Shown one piece after another: positions 51,935 to 63,115 of a stretch of 64,000 bases of DNA. Positions within the stretch are counted from its first letter, which is position 1; each line of letters begins with the position of its first letter. The stretch comes from Miscanthus floridulus (Eukaryota > Streptophyta > Magnoliopsida > Poales > Poaceae), in contig NC_089584.1 in NCBI RefSeq assembly GCF_019320115.1, forward strand, positions 99,373,792 through 99,437,791, in the 5' to 3' direction. The notes beneath the pieces are model-generated. The model did not search any database and was not told the origin of the DNA. It saw only the letters and a list, made by a program, of their open reading frames with translations. The position numbers were made by a program, and so were the translations under genes.

Positions 51935-53530
51935 ATGGCGGTTCACAACAACGACAACATCCTTATGGTATATTATGAAGACCTGCCTGATGAAGATAAG
52001 GATACCATCAACAAAGCTACAGAAGAATTTCAGAAGAAGTGTTTATTGTCCTACACCAAAACACGTGACAGCACAATTATTCAGAAATTTCCACTACCAA
52101 GAGTTCTACTACATGGGCAGACATATACGGTCGAAGCTAAAGACAGACGTTTCTTTACAGAAGCCATAGACAAGTTTGTTTGTGATACCATATCAAGCCG
52201 CAATGAAGCTTTTGTTGACACATTTCACAACGCCATGAAAGAGGCGATTCATAGAATTCCAGTTGGTCAGGTTGGATCGACTTGTTATAATATTCCAGAT
52301 CCGTTGACCCAAGGGACTAATCAAGTCGGTACCAGTCATCAAAAAACAGCACCAACTAGTAATGGTGGCATCCAGACACTTCAAGGTTCATCTAAACAAA
52401 CTCCGGGTACTGCTACAAATTAGATACAGTATAATCCTAGACCGTCAGTACAGCATGTGCAGCAGCCGACGGGGCAAAGTCAAAACCAGATGATCAATTT
52501 TGACACATCAGGCCACATACCGTCGTTGGCTCAGAAGATAGCACCATCCGTTCAGAGGATTCGTAGAGATATAGATCCTTATGTCTATAATTAGAGACTT
52601 CAAGCAGCAAGCCAGCAAACGACCCAACAGATTGAGATTCCACGAGGCTATCATTATGGCACGGATTATAACAACCTCCACATGAAACCAAATCCATGAT
52701 ATCAAGGCACGTGGGATTTCAATCCACAGCTAGGTCAGCAAGTACCGAGAAATCCAAATCCGCAGGCTAATGAGTTGCTGCTGAAGGTGACCGAGATGAT
52801 AAAGAATCAGTTTGGTCTGAAGCCAAAGGGGCTGACCTTTTCGTACAAACGCCCATATCCAGAATGGTATGATTTGGTTGCCTTTCCTACAAATTATAGA
52901 CTCCCGGAATTCACCAAGTTCACTAGTCAAGACGGTACAAGCACAACAGAACATGTCAGTCGGTATCTTACACAATTGGGCGAAGCGTCAGTTGAGGATG
53001 CCCATCGAGTTCGTTTCTTCTCCTTATCCCTGTCAGGGCCAGCCTTCACTTGGTTCTCGTCACTACCAGTCAACTCCATTGCCAATTGGGCTGACCTGGA
53101 GAAGAAGTTTCATACATATTTTTACACTGGGACTGGAGAGAAGAAAATAACTGATTTGACAACCATGAGACAGAGGACTAATGAATTGGGCACTGAATTT
53201 TTTTAGAGATTCTGAGAGACTAAGAATCTGTGTTTCTCATTGAGCCTGGCCAATGATCAACTAGCTACTTTAGCCGTCCAAGAAATGCTACCAATGTGGA
53301 AAGAAAAGTTGCTAGGACAAGAGTTTGACAACTTAGGACAATTGGCTCAATGGGTAGCGACGCTCAATAGCCAATTCCATAGTATGCTCAGAGATACCCG
53401 ATTCTAGAAGAACACCACGGTGCCCGAAGCTTACGATCCATATTCAGTCGATGACGGCTATGAAGATGAAGAAGTGGTTACTGCAGCTAAATGGAATTGG
53501 GGCAAGAAGATAATGATGATGCCAAATCCT
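51935..53530 (+). pseudogene. Gag of the gypsy element, N-terminal and core part
   Basis: One frame from ATG 51935, with in-frame stops near 52421, 52592, 52697 and several between 53203 and 53404. The Retrotrans_gag core is clear: YPEWYDLVAFPTNYRLPEFTKF, HVSRYLTQLGEAS, FSLSLSGPAFTWFSSLP and WADLEKKFHTYF. In gypsy elements this protein forms the particle. Sequence between the LTR and the ATG (cacgcccggtgggacccc) is the expected primer-site region, but the tRNA was not identified. Confidence 0.8.
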
Positions 53531-53543
53531 TAGGGAAGAGGAG

Positions 53544-54430
53544 TTGAGGAGAGTTATGACTTTGATGTTACCAAATCGGACAAGCTTCTTGATTTCTTGC
53601 TTGAGAAGGCAGATCAAGTTGCCCGATGGTCATGTCATGTTGCCCCTTGATCAGTTGAAGAACAAGAAGTTCTGCAAATTTTATAACGCTACTTCTCATT
53701 CCACTAATGAATGCAGAATCTTCAGACAGCATATACAGAGAGCTATTCAGCAAGGGAGGCTTAAATTCAATACACCTCGGAAGAAGAAAGTCAATGATAA
53801 TCCTTTCCTAGGAGATCAGAACATGGTTGATGCTGGGTTGTTCAAAGGAAAAACCAAGGTCCTAACATCGACCAAATCGAGAGAAGCCGAGACAGTCGAT
53901 CTCGAAATGCAAATATCGGCTGATGAGTACAGAGAGATTAGAAGACGTCATGCCGAACAAAAGAGCCGATACAAGCAGAGGAAGACGTCGAAAGCAGAGA
54001 CATCAAAGCCATGGGTCACATCTCGGATTCTATTGAATAAATAGCAGCGGCAGAAGGAAAAAGATTATCAATGTTGGTTAAAAGATCAAGCATACCAACA
54101 TTAATTAGAAAAAGAGAGGTATGAAAGGGAACAAGCTGAATTACATTGGAATTGTCCCTTCTTTAAGCATTGCTGGAATGAAGGTTTGAAGTTGCCTACC
54201 AGACACGACTGTCCAGAATATAGCAATCAATATTGGGAGTATAGGCAATCTCAAACCAACCGCCGGTCTATCCATGCTCAAGATGCATATCATCATAACA
54301 ACATGGATCGACGCTTAAAATGAAAGTGTTCATGATCGGTTGGGAAAAAGAGTCATTGGACAGGACTGGGCTGATCATGAAGAGAAAGGCACTAAAAGAA
54401 GATACACGTAGCAAGAAGGCCAGTGGTGCC
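53544..54430 (+). pseudogene. Gag C-terminal zinc-type regions of the gypsy element
   Basis: The frame has shifted relative to the core (break near 53600). It contains KFCKFYNATSHSTNECRIFRQHI, a Cys/His motif usual at the end of Gag in this lineage. It also has CPFFKHCWNEGLKLP followed by HDCP, a second knuckle-like unit, and a Lys/Arg-rich linker. Stops at 54042 and later interrupt it. Confidence 0.7.
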
Positions 54431-54438
54431 TAGGAGAT

Positions 54439-55251
54439 TTGACGAGAAGCCAAAAGAGGAGGGTGCAGCGCCTAAGGAACAGAGAGATGGAACAGGCTCA
54501 GACACCCGGTAAAACTCAAGTATGGCATACCAAGCAGATAGCTGATAAGATGCAACCATCGGCTAATATCCAAATGGCTTTTATGTTATCACCCGAATTC
54601 AGAGCTCCGATAGATCAGGAAGTTTATTCAGACTTTGATGAGTCAGAATATGAAGAGATGGTTACCAAGTTAATAGTTGTGCAGTAAGCAATATTTGATA
54701 AGCCAGTCAGGCATTGGCACTTAAAGACTTTATATATGAAAGGTTTTGTTGATAGGAAGCCGATGAACAAGATGTTGGTGGATGGAGGTGCTTCTGTCAA
54801 TCTTATGTCATACACCACTTTCCATAAGCTTGGAAAGGGACCAGGAGATTTACTTGAGACCGACATGATGCTTAGAGACTTCGAAGGAAATACATCCAAG
54901 ACCCAAGGGGCAATAAACGTCGAACTGACAATCAGGAGTAAAACTTTGCTCACCATGTTCTTTGTCATTGATGGGAAAGGATCATATAGTTTACTCCTCG
55001 GTCGTGATTGGATTCATGTGAATTGCTGCATACCATCGACCATGCATCAATGTTTGATTCAATGGCATGGAGATGATGTCGAACTGGTTCGTGCTGATGA
55101 GTCAGTAAGCATCGCAACAGCCGATCTAGTCTTTTGGGAACTAAGAGATTTTGAGTGTTTTTCTAGCAAGTCATGGGAAGGAGGCTTCATTAAGATCAGT
55201 AATGAAAGCCAACAGCCGATGCAAGCGATCGGCTCTGAGAGTTTATTTTAG
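54439..55251 (+). pseudogene. Aspartic protease of the gypsy element
   Basis: The protease fold is recognised from MLVDGGASVNLMSY (active-site Asp in DGGAS), SKTLLTMFFVID and YSLLLGRDWIH. The frame from 54736 is intact for 171 codons; a stop at 54685 separates it from the linker ORF before. After VFWELRDFE the expected reverse transcriptase does not follow. Confidence 0.8.
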
Positions 55252-55706
55252 TAAAAAAGGTTACGGCTTCATATCGGCCATTGGAATAAAGGAAAACAAG
55301 TATTAGTTATAAGGTTTAGGCCGATGTATGAATGCTAGATAAGGTGGCAAATTCGGAGTTAATGGATTTGAAGAAGTTATATTTCACTTAACAGGATGTT
55401 CGACCTAGGTTGATTGCTCGTTCGACTTTTGATGTGAAAGTTTCTATGGTACGTTATCCTGGCGTCTGATCAACATCTGATAGCTGATTCATTCTCGGCT
55501 CTAATAGCCGGTACCAGAAGGGTATCGCCTCTAGTTCAAAAAAATAAAGATCTTCGAAGGCGTAAAAGTCGATACGATGCGTATCGCCTCAAGAGCAAAA
55601 AAACAAAAGAGCAAGAGACATTCACAGTCATGCACGAAGGCATCACATTGAAACATATTCATGAAAGAACAGGAGTCATTGTTCATCAGATGATCCTACG
55701 CACAAA
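55252..55706. other. Gypsy spacer where pol is missing
   Basis: No reverse transcriptase, RNase H or integrase motif is found here or elsewhere in the element. The stretch is AT-rich with aaaaaata-type runs and ends at the antisense ORF. Confidence 0.6.
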
Positions 55707-56551
55707 CTAATCAAAGACCTTGCTCACCACATCCTGAGCCGATGTGATGTCTACTATGGCCTCTGTTGCCATAGTGAATTCTTCAAGTAGGTCCTCATGC
55801 TCCTCAGGGCCGTCGCCCATTGGGAAACCTATTTCCATGGTGTGAAGCTCGTACCTAGTTTAGACTTATGCCACAGTCAGCGCCACCGCCGTGCCATGAC
55901 GAACGTCGTAGAGGGCGATCTCCTAAACATGGGCCAGAATGTCGTGGAGGCGAGCATCGATGAGGGAGCCGCGGGCATTGACGGCATCCAGAGCCATGTT
56001 TGCCGCAAGTTGGAGAGACTCCAACTGCATCTTTAAGGCTGACGATCATAGAAATGGGGGAACTATCAAGATAAAGACTATTGAAATTAGAATAAAGATA
56101 TCCCTAAAGCCCGTCTTACCTGTCACCGCGGATTCGGACTCAACCAGCCGCGCTCGAACAACGCTGGCCTCCTCTTTGGTCGCATGAAGAGCGGCCTGAG
56201 AAGCCCTGAGACGAATCTCGAGCTGGCCGTTCTCTTGGGTCGCCTCGGAGTAGCAGTTTTGGGCCGCCCTCCACTCCCGGAGAAAGAGTCAGGCGTTGTC
56301 GCCATTATACAAATCGGAGGAATCCGATGATGAGGCTGGCGTGGAAGAAACAACATCAGAAGGCCTGCCAGCCCTTGAGAGAGGACGAAGGTTGTCATTC
56401 ACAACAAATCTACAGATGAGTTAGAACTATTCATCATCATGAACAAGAAATGTTGATCTCACCTCATGCGTCGGAGACGCTGGTTCATTGGCATACTCTC
56501 CTTCGAGATTTCCTCGGTCGCGCGCTTACCTCGATTATCTTCACCGGCCAT
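55707..56551 (-). pseudogene. Antisense ORF of the gypsy element, copy 1 (three exons)
   Basis: Minus-strand gene remnant: exon 1 56551-56463 (ATG start, MAGEDNRGKR), exon 2 56409-56120, exon 3 56038-55707, introns GT-AG. Exon 2 is rich in Ala/Glu (ASQAALHATKEEASVV) and exon 3 continues a coiled coil (LKMQLESLQLAANMALDAVN). In-frame stops occur in exon 2 and at three sites in exon 3. It is homologous to copy 2 at 56974-57744. An antisense ORF between pol and the 3' LTR is known in Grande-type gypsy elements; its function is not known. Confidence 0.6.
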
Positions 56552-56973
56552 GGAAGAATGATTGGATCTACGAAAGGGAGAAGAAAAAACCACTACAGGG
56601 TTTCAGCAGGCGGAGAAGAGCAAAGGAACAGTTGCGGATGGAGATGTGTTCGAGGCAAAAGACATCGCCTGGTATTTGAAGACATAAAACGAAGGGACGA
56701 ACGCCTCGGGACGCGCAAAAGGCAACCGCAATTAATAGGAGGCGAAGCGCCGCTTCACCAGTATCGAAGAAAATACAGCACTGAGCAACTGAAAGGTAGG
56801 AAATTAAAGGGTTCTCTTAATAAAAGCCGTGTTTTCAGGCTTGGTTAAACCAAGGGCCTGGATCGGCTATATCAAATCGGCTCTTTAGCCGAAGAAGAAA
56901 GCAAGCATAAACAAAAGTAAGGCGTATGGTGCCAAGACGGGAAAAATATCTGCTAAATATCGCCTATTACAAA

Positions 56974-57744
56974 CTACGGGCCGAGGAAAACCTTGTCTAC
57001 TATGTCATCGGCCAAGGTATTAAAAGCTATAGAATTGGCGGCGCTCATGAAATCCTCAACCAAGCGGTCCTGCTCCCCAGGGTATGCTGCATCTGGAAAA
57101 CCATGGGGAAGAAGCTGAAAATTTTGGCCTAAATGGGCTTGGGCGACAGCCAACGCCATGGTAGCGCCATGACGAACACCATGGTGAGCAACCTCCCTGA
57201 CACGATTCGGGATGTCATGCAAATGAACCATCGAAACGGTGCCCCAGGCATTGACAAATCTCGCCGCATGATCCATAGTTGATCGAAGGCTCTCTAGTTG
57301 GGCAGATAGATCTAAAAGATTCAAAGAGGAGGTGATCAGAGTCTCAGAGACAAAATTGAAAAGAAGCAGAGGTTACGACAAGTATCTCACCTGCAATTCT
57401 GGCCTCGGCCTTGGCCAACCTATCCTCCACTGAATCGATCGCAGGAGGTGATTGGCATCGAACCATGGCCAGGGCTGATTCTGCAAGGGATAAACACTCA
57501 GCGAGACTCTGGCCATGTCGATCAATGGAGGCAAGCAAATCGTCATTATCAATCCCCTCATCTGATGGCAAGGGGGCTGGCGGCAAGCCGTCGATGAGGA
57601 AGGCCCTAAAGGCCGAATGGAGTCGGCCCTATTCCCCAAGGCAGCGGAGGCATCATGGGATATACCCTCCTAACGACGAAGGCGTTGACGCGATGATGCA
57701 AACCCGATGAAGACCTTCTCAGGAAACCTCTTGCTGTTCTCCAT
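56974..57744 (-). pseudogene. Antisense ORF of the gypsy element, copy 2
   Basis: Minus strand, from ATG 57744 (MENSKRFPEKVF) to TAG 56974. An intron, GT-AG, spans 57390-57312. The last exon (57311-56974) is open: DLSAQLESLRSTMDHAARFVNAW, then HDIPNRVREVAHHGVRHGATMALAVAQAHLG, ending VDKVFLGP. The first exon is broken by a stop at about 57670 and a frameshift. The exon aligns with copy 1 (DARLHDILAHV-EIALYDVRHGTAVALTVA). So the unit was duplicated inside the element. Copy 2 is the better preserved at its 3' end. Confidence 0.65.
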
Positions 57745-57835
57745 GATCTCTCACCTACAGAAAAGCAGGAACTATGCTAAGGGTGCAAAAAGTTTGAGGC
57801 AAAGTGAGTTATCCTTAGATCAACTGCCGAGGCCT

Positions 57836-57844
57836 GTTTATATA
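57836..57844 (-). promoter_or_regulatory. TATA box for antisense ORF copy 2
   Basis: The minus strand reads ggctatataaacagg, 92-100 bases before the ATG at 57744. A second TATA-like gctataaaaatgg lies on the minus strand near 58540. Both point to antisense transcription toward the gag region. Confidence 0.55.
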
Positions 57845-58754
57845 GCCTAGGAAGGCGAGGAGATAGATTTCGCTAGGGGTGTGAGGTTAGAATCAGGAAT
57901 AGAAGCGGAACAACACTCCGAAAGTTCAGGAGACGGATAACGAAGAGATAACAGATTTAGATTTATTGCTTCCTCAAATTACAGAAGATCTAAAAAAGAT
58001 TTGGAGATTTTACCAGAGATCAGCCTATCCAGTTTATTTTAGATTGAAGGGAGTCCAGGCCCCAACAAGGCCAAAGTTCGTCGCGAGGCGTTGACATTGG
58101 CCCATTGCTAACATTATGCCCAAGGAGAGAGGAAATCGTCCGCCTAAACATAAATTCAACCAATTTTTTGATAAATCAGAAAACTATGGAGAAGAAGCCT
58201 GTGGCTTTCCTAGTGGGCATTCAGTGGAGTAAATAAGGGGAATGTGTCCACACATTTTAGCCCTTGCAAACATGAGGACCGCTTTGCAAGCATAGAGAGA
58301 AGACTTAGGTAATATCATAAGAATTCTCCTAACTGCAATAGTTGATCCTCTTGCTCGATAGGACGCTAGAATGAGCGACACAATCACCCTATGCACAGGA
58401 ATTCTCCTAACCGCTCAAGATCTACATAGCAAAAGGATAAACCACGGAGGATCCAGTAGGATCAGAAACACCCGAGGAGACAGATAGAAGTAGAACATGG
58501 CTGAATCATTGAGTTTGCTCTCACCAAGGTCGGATAGCCATTTTTATAGCCGGCTTGGAAGGATGAATCCAAAACGCCCGTGAAGCAATAATGCTCTGAA
58601 AAAGTTTTGAAGCATGGGCTCATGTGTTGATATGGATGGCAACGAATAGTAGACCCCAGATCAAGATTCCTTACCCGTGACTACGGGCCTATCGGGAGCA
58701 CAGACATGATAATTTTGGAACAAAATTCCTTTTGTCCCAAAATTAGGGGGCATG
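57845..58754. other. Gypsy 3' non-coding region with polypurine tract
   Basis: No further ORF is supported. The tract attaggggg at 58744-58750, next to the 3' LTR, is the likely polypurine primer. An antisense leader remnant may lie at 58440-58560. Confidence 0.6.
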
Positions 58755-60538
58755 TGTTTGCACCAAAATTTGAAAGAAGAGTCACAAGGATCCAGAAGCT
58801 TCTAGGATCGTATCATCAAGGGATCAGTTGCGGTCGGATAAGAAACAGTTGATTCAGATGCAAAATCTAGGAATCGGCTTTCTTCGAACAGCGCCAGTAG
58901 ATAACGACGGAGGCTACGTTCGACGCCAGGACGAAAACATGTTGGACTCTACAAAAAGGGAAAGATTAGAGTCCAAGTTATTTTAAATTAGGAATGTTTT
59001 CATTATGCCAAAGATTGTATTAAGTCGTACTCGAGTATGGTTCGTTTTAGGCTCCGGGTATAAATACCAAACCCCGGCTATTGTAGAAAACCAACCAATC
59101 AATCAAATACAAGTCAATTACTTTTTTTTGGCTCCGACCACCCCTTAGGAGTAGGAGTATAGTAGATCTTGGTGAGTTCTTTGGCAAGTACAGCTGCATC
59201 GATCCGGTCGAGCTCCACTGCTTGTTGTAAGTACCGTCATGGTTTATAACTCTGTTCGTATGGCTGCATCAATCCGGTTGACCCCCACTGCGGCTCTGGT
59301 ATAAGCTAGTTATCGACTCTTGCCTAATTCAAGTATGGCCTGTGTGATTCTGCCTCACACCCCACTACTTGAATTAGATCAAGGTCAAGTTATCGGCTCT
59401 ATCTTAGAGTGACAGTCTTTGATAGATTCATTAAGTTACCGATATTGCTTATTGCTTTCATTGTTTATCTAATTATAGCAATATCACTCTGCCCGATTGA
59501 GATTGATCTGGATCGGCCTTATATCTTGTTTAACTCATCGTTTGCTAATCTAGAACTGATCTAATCTACATCTTAAGCGATGAGTTACGTTTTTATCGGC
59601 TGTTTTACGTCAATCTTAATCGTGCATAGCGTGTGGTTAAGGCATGTTCGATCTTAAGTAGATCTATAGGTTAGCCAGAACCATTTCATGGCCCATCATC
59701 ATGGCCTGTGGGATTCTGCCTCTCACCCTACTGTTGGCACCGTGGAGTGGGGATCATTGGTTGATAGACCCGTTCCTGAGAAGACATGACTTTAACTGTG
59801 CGCTATGCCTAAATCGGCTGTTTAGCCGATATCGAATGCTTTCACGAACAGTTCCCATCACGAGATCGTTGAAGTAGAGATAAGTTGAAAGATATGTTAG
59901 CCCCATGATCTTGTTATTGTATTACGGCTTACATGATTCTGCCTCATGCCCCACCGATATTAGTAATAATTAGGGTCATCGAGTCTATTGTTGTTTCTAT
60001 GGCCTGTATGATTCTACCTCATGCCCCACTGGTCATGGTGATAGATGAGATCTAACATGTTCATTAGATTTATCTTTATTAAATGATTAAGTGATGTTGA
60101 ATTGTTTCTTTATATAAAAAGGAGTTCGGTTACTCGTAATCATTGGCTCGGTATGGACTGATCATCATTGATATCATTGCTATTGAATAATATTCGTTTA
60201 AATGATGTTTATCCTGAATGATAACCGATTCTCCTTACACGACCCCATGAGCTCTAACTAACTTATTCTCATGAATATACTGAAATCAGCTTCCCTTCAT
60301 ATCGGCTCTCACAGCCATACATTCGGGACTGTCAGGCAAACACCGGCAAGTTTCGCCCTTAATTACTAATGAACTTTCTCTCCTTGTCAATTGTAGGGTC
60401 AAATTGACTGGCATGCCTCGGGAGGATTGCGTAGGATCGATCACCCCTGCGCTGAAGCTAGGTGGATCTGCTCCATCGAGCGGACCCTTCCGGCTTGTTG
60501 CGTGTGTCCTCGGCACGAGATGAAATTATGCGTTGACA
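58755..60538 (+). repeat. 3' LTR of the gypsy element
   Basis: 1784 bp, TGTTTGCACC...GTTGACA. Like the 5' LTR but with many substitutions and a 16-17 bp insertion near 59549-59565 (ctagaactgatctaat), which looks like a local duplication. Confidence 0.85.
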
Positions 60539-60977
60539 CCCATTATGGCTAGAGGGCCCCTGTCACACTGCGCAATAAATAGAGGTGGAGGCCGGTGGCT
60601 CAAGTTACGAGGTTCGCCTGAGCCGAGCTCCCCATCGACAAACTCTAAACCCGATCTAGAGGGCGCGCAGCTAGTGATGGGAAGCACCTCCGCCACCAGC
60701 CGCGCCACCACCGGACTGCATCACTGCCACCACTGCACTATGCCACCACCCGTCTTCCTCTACCGTCGCTGCCCTAGCATTGACATCGACTCCATGGCGG
60801 ATGTGAGCGGATCCTCCTCCACTGCGGTGTCAGGTTTGACATATCCATCTTCTACCCCTCCTTTTCTCTTGTTCTACCTACTGTTAATATACTAATAGAT
60901 GTTCTAGGATTCATGATTCTATCCAACAGCAAGTACCCGGCTAGATCTATGCTCCTAGTGATCTTATAGTTTTAACA
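60539..60977 (+). repeat. 5' LTR of copia copy 2, right piece
   Basis: After the duplicated cccat, the sequence tatggctagagggcccctg continues the LTR in register with 3380-3390 (reverse) of copy 1. A TATA-like gcaataaatagagg is at 60570-60583. It ends TTTAACA at 60977. Total LTR length, both pieces, about 519 bp. Confidence 0.85.
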
Positions 60978-60978
60978 A

Positions 60979-60990
60979 TGGTATCAGAGC
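60979..60990 (+). other. Primer-binding site of copia copy 2
   Basis: TGGTATCAGAGC one base after the LTR, exact complement type of initiator Met-tRNA. Confidence 0.9.
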
Positions 60991-61074
60991 CTTGTTTAGC
61001 TATAGATCTAGCTTATCAGTTTAGATCCATTCGGATCTGAGAAAAGAACAGAGGGTTCGATCCGTTTTTGGATT

Positions 61075-61165
61075 GAAACCCTAACCCTAATCGGAAAATG
61101 AACCCTAACCTCATGGGGAACAAGAACAGTGAAACCCTAACCCTAACCAAACCCTAATCTCGATC
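61075..61165 (+). repeat. Telo-box motifs in the copia copy 2 leader
   Basis: gaaaccctaaccctaatcgg, gaaccctaacc and gaaaccctaaccctaacc occur within 90 bases. These match the motifs at 2491-2927 in copy 1, in the same sense relative to the element. Confidence 0.7.
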
Positions 61166-61850
61166 CTAACCCCATCCCCAAGCCTAAAAGGAAAATCAAA
61201 GAAAAGAAAAGGGGAAGGGGAAGAGGCCTACCTCGCCGCCGCACCATGCTGTCGCCTCGTCAGCGCGCGGGCGGGTGCTCAGGAAATGGGCGCCACGGCC
61301 AGGCCGCTCGACGGCGGTGCGTTCACCCGCTGGGCAGCGCGCGCGTTGGTGAGAGGGCCGGTGATGGCGCCATCATCGTCTCTGAGATAGAGAAGGAGGA
61401 GATGGAGGCCGAGTCAGATCTAGGGTTTTGGAGGGGATCAGGGCACCGCTGCCTAGACCGCTCGATGGCGGCATGCTTACCCGCTAGGGAGCGGCACGTT
61501 GGCGAGGGGACCGGTGATGGCACCATCACCGCTCGCTTTTGCTTCCGCTCGGTTGTTGCTGTTGCTGCGCTGAGGAAAGAAAGGAGAGCGGCGAAGAGAG
61601 AGAGAGCAATGAAGAAAAATGAAGTTAGGGTTCAGGAGGAGGCCGGCGTCGGTGGTTTTTGTTCACTCAATCTCACCGCTCGGCCATCCGATTGAATCCA
61701 ACGGTGCCGGATGCACGAGCAGCATTGCGGCCTAGGCGGGCGAGCGCGCCGCGGCGCTTTGTTGGCCCAGGCTCACGTTGCGGCCTGGGTGGCAGCGTGT
61801 GTGCGGAGGCAATGGGTTGAGCCGGCCTTTTGCCGGTTTTGGGCCGAGAG
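61166..61850 (+). other. GC-rich leader of copia copy 2
   Basis: No protein family was recognised. A 149-codon open frame at 61246 is basic and repetitive and overlaps the expected untranslated leader. It contains two similar blocks (around 61330 and 61500; gagagggccggtgatggc and gaggggaccggtgatggc), an internal duplication. Confidence 0.45.
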
Positions 61851-62000
61851 AGGTAGAATGAGCCCGCATTTTTTCCTAGAAAATTGAAAATGCAAATTGC
61901 TCAGAAGAAAAATAGAAAAATGTATTTTTTCTGTGGGGAAAATTTAAGAAAATGAGTTTATTTTTCCGCTGCGTATTTTAAAGTTGTTATTTTCATTATC

Positions 62001-62220
62001 AAATTCAAACCAACGGGAGAATTTAATTTTGAAAAAAATGGACATGTTTTTATCTTATTATAATATTGTTATTATTCTGACCAACGTTGATTAATGGTAA
62101 TATTATGATGAGTTTTGTCATGCATTAATTCTATTTCTGCCTAACGGTGATGTAGAATTAGTGTAGAGGACAATTGTATGTTTTAATTTTGACCAACATT
62201 GAAACTAAGGCATGCAATTG
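62001..62220 (+). other. Leader stem-loop ladder of copia copy 2
   Basis: Four stem-loops just before gag: 62001-62006/62019-62024 (loop AAACCAACGGGA), 62060-62074/62092-62106 (loop TTCTGACCAACGTTGAT), 62126-62133/62153-62160 (loop TTTCTGCCTAACGGTGATG) and 62171-62180/62211-62220 (loop including TTTTGACCAACATTGAAA). The second stem is kept through three G-U pairs. Stem sequences differ from each other and from copy 1, while the loop core is shared. Confidence 0.65.
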
Positions 62221-62284
62221 TTATTGTTATTATTTATGTTCTCACTCAATATGAATTGTGTTTTCAGGCGGATACAACTTAATG

Positions 62285-63115
62285 GGTTGTATCAAAGAGA
62301 TCCCCACTCTCAAAGATGATAACTACACGGAGTGAAAGAAAAAGATTGACCTAGCCTTTATCTTGGCTGAGGTGGACTGGGTAGTCACCTCACCGTGTCC
62401 TACAGAGCTTGTGGCGCCGGTGAGGGAGACAAACGAGGCTGATGCCGTTTGGGCAACCAGAGAGAGGGATTTTGCATCCCAAAAGATATCCTATGACCTT
62501 AAGCATAGGAAGTGGGTCACTACCAATAAGAAATATTTGGCTATGATAAAGAACACGATTGGGCCCGCAATTGTGGGCTCAATCCCAAAGTGTGACATGG
62601 TCACTGAGTACCTTGATAGAATAAAGAGACAGTTCACTAGCTCTTCAAAGACATATGCTACCTAACTGATAAAGCAGCTGGTGACAGAGAGGTACTCTGG
62701 TAATAGTGGTATAAAAGAGCACATACTAAGGATGAGCAATTTGGCATCCAAGCTAAAACCAATGGATCAGGCTCTTAAGGAAGAGTTCCTTATCCATATG
62801 ATTTTTGCTTTCTTGCCAAAAGAGTTTGACATTTTTGTTGTCAACTACAACATATAACCTGAGAAGTGGGACATGGAGAGGCTCATGGCTATGTGTGTGC
62901 AAGAGGAGTAGAGAATGAAAGCTGCTAATGGTGGCACTATCAATTATCTTAAAGACAACAAGAAAAAGAATGCTAATTCGAACTCCTCAAAGTCAAAGGG
63001 AAAAGGTCCCATGCTGCATCAGCCTCAGTAGAACAAGTTCACAGTAGAGAAAGACCAGTGTCTCTATTGCAAGAAGACGGGACATTATAAGAAATATTGT
63101 CCTGATTACTTAAAG
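62285..63115 (+). pseudogene. Gag of copia copy 2 (several stops)
   Basis: Begins near ATG 62285 (MGCIKEIPTLKDDNYTE), then a TGA at about 62334. The frame from 62363 continues (IDLAFILAEVDWV before it, WATRERDFASQKISYDLKHRKWVTTNK, KCDMVTEYLDRIKRQF) to a stop at 62663. Later parts resume in the same reading with more stops. They carry the zinc knuckle CLYCKKTGHYKKYC near 63058-63100. Copia Gag forms particles; this copy cannot encode it. Confidence 0.75.

Larger units (their letters stand above)
50132..60538 (+). mobile_element. Ty3/gypsy element lacking pol, inserted in a copia LTR
   Basis: 10.4 kb with LTRs 50132-51896 and 58755-60538. Target duplication ctcat (50127-50131) and cccat (60539-60543), one change. 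Contents: gag and protease on the plus strand (51935-55251), no reverse transcriptase, RNase H or integrase, then two antisense ORFs (57744-56974 and 56551-55707). The gag zinc region and an antisense gene near the 3' end recall the Tat lineage (for example Grande-type elements). Many stops and a frameshift make it non-functional. LTR divergence is clear, so it is older than Sirevirus 2. Confidence 0.85.

Noticed and set aside
61246..61695. 149-codon ORF in the copia copy 2 leader
   Set aside because: It lies between the primer site and gag, is repetitive and basic, and has no counterpart of conserved sequence in copy 1.
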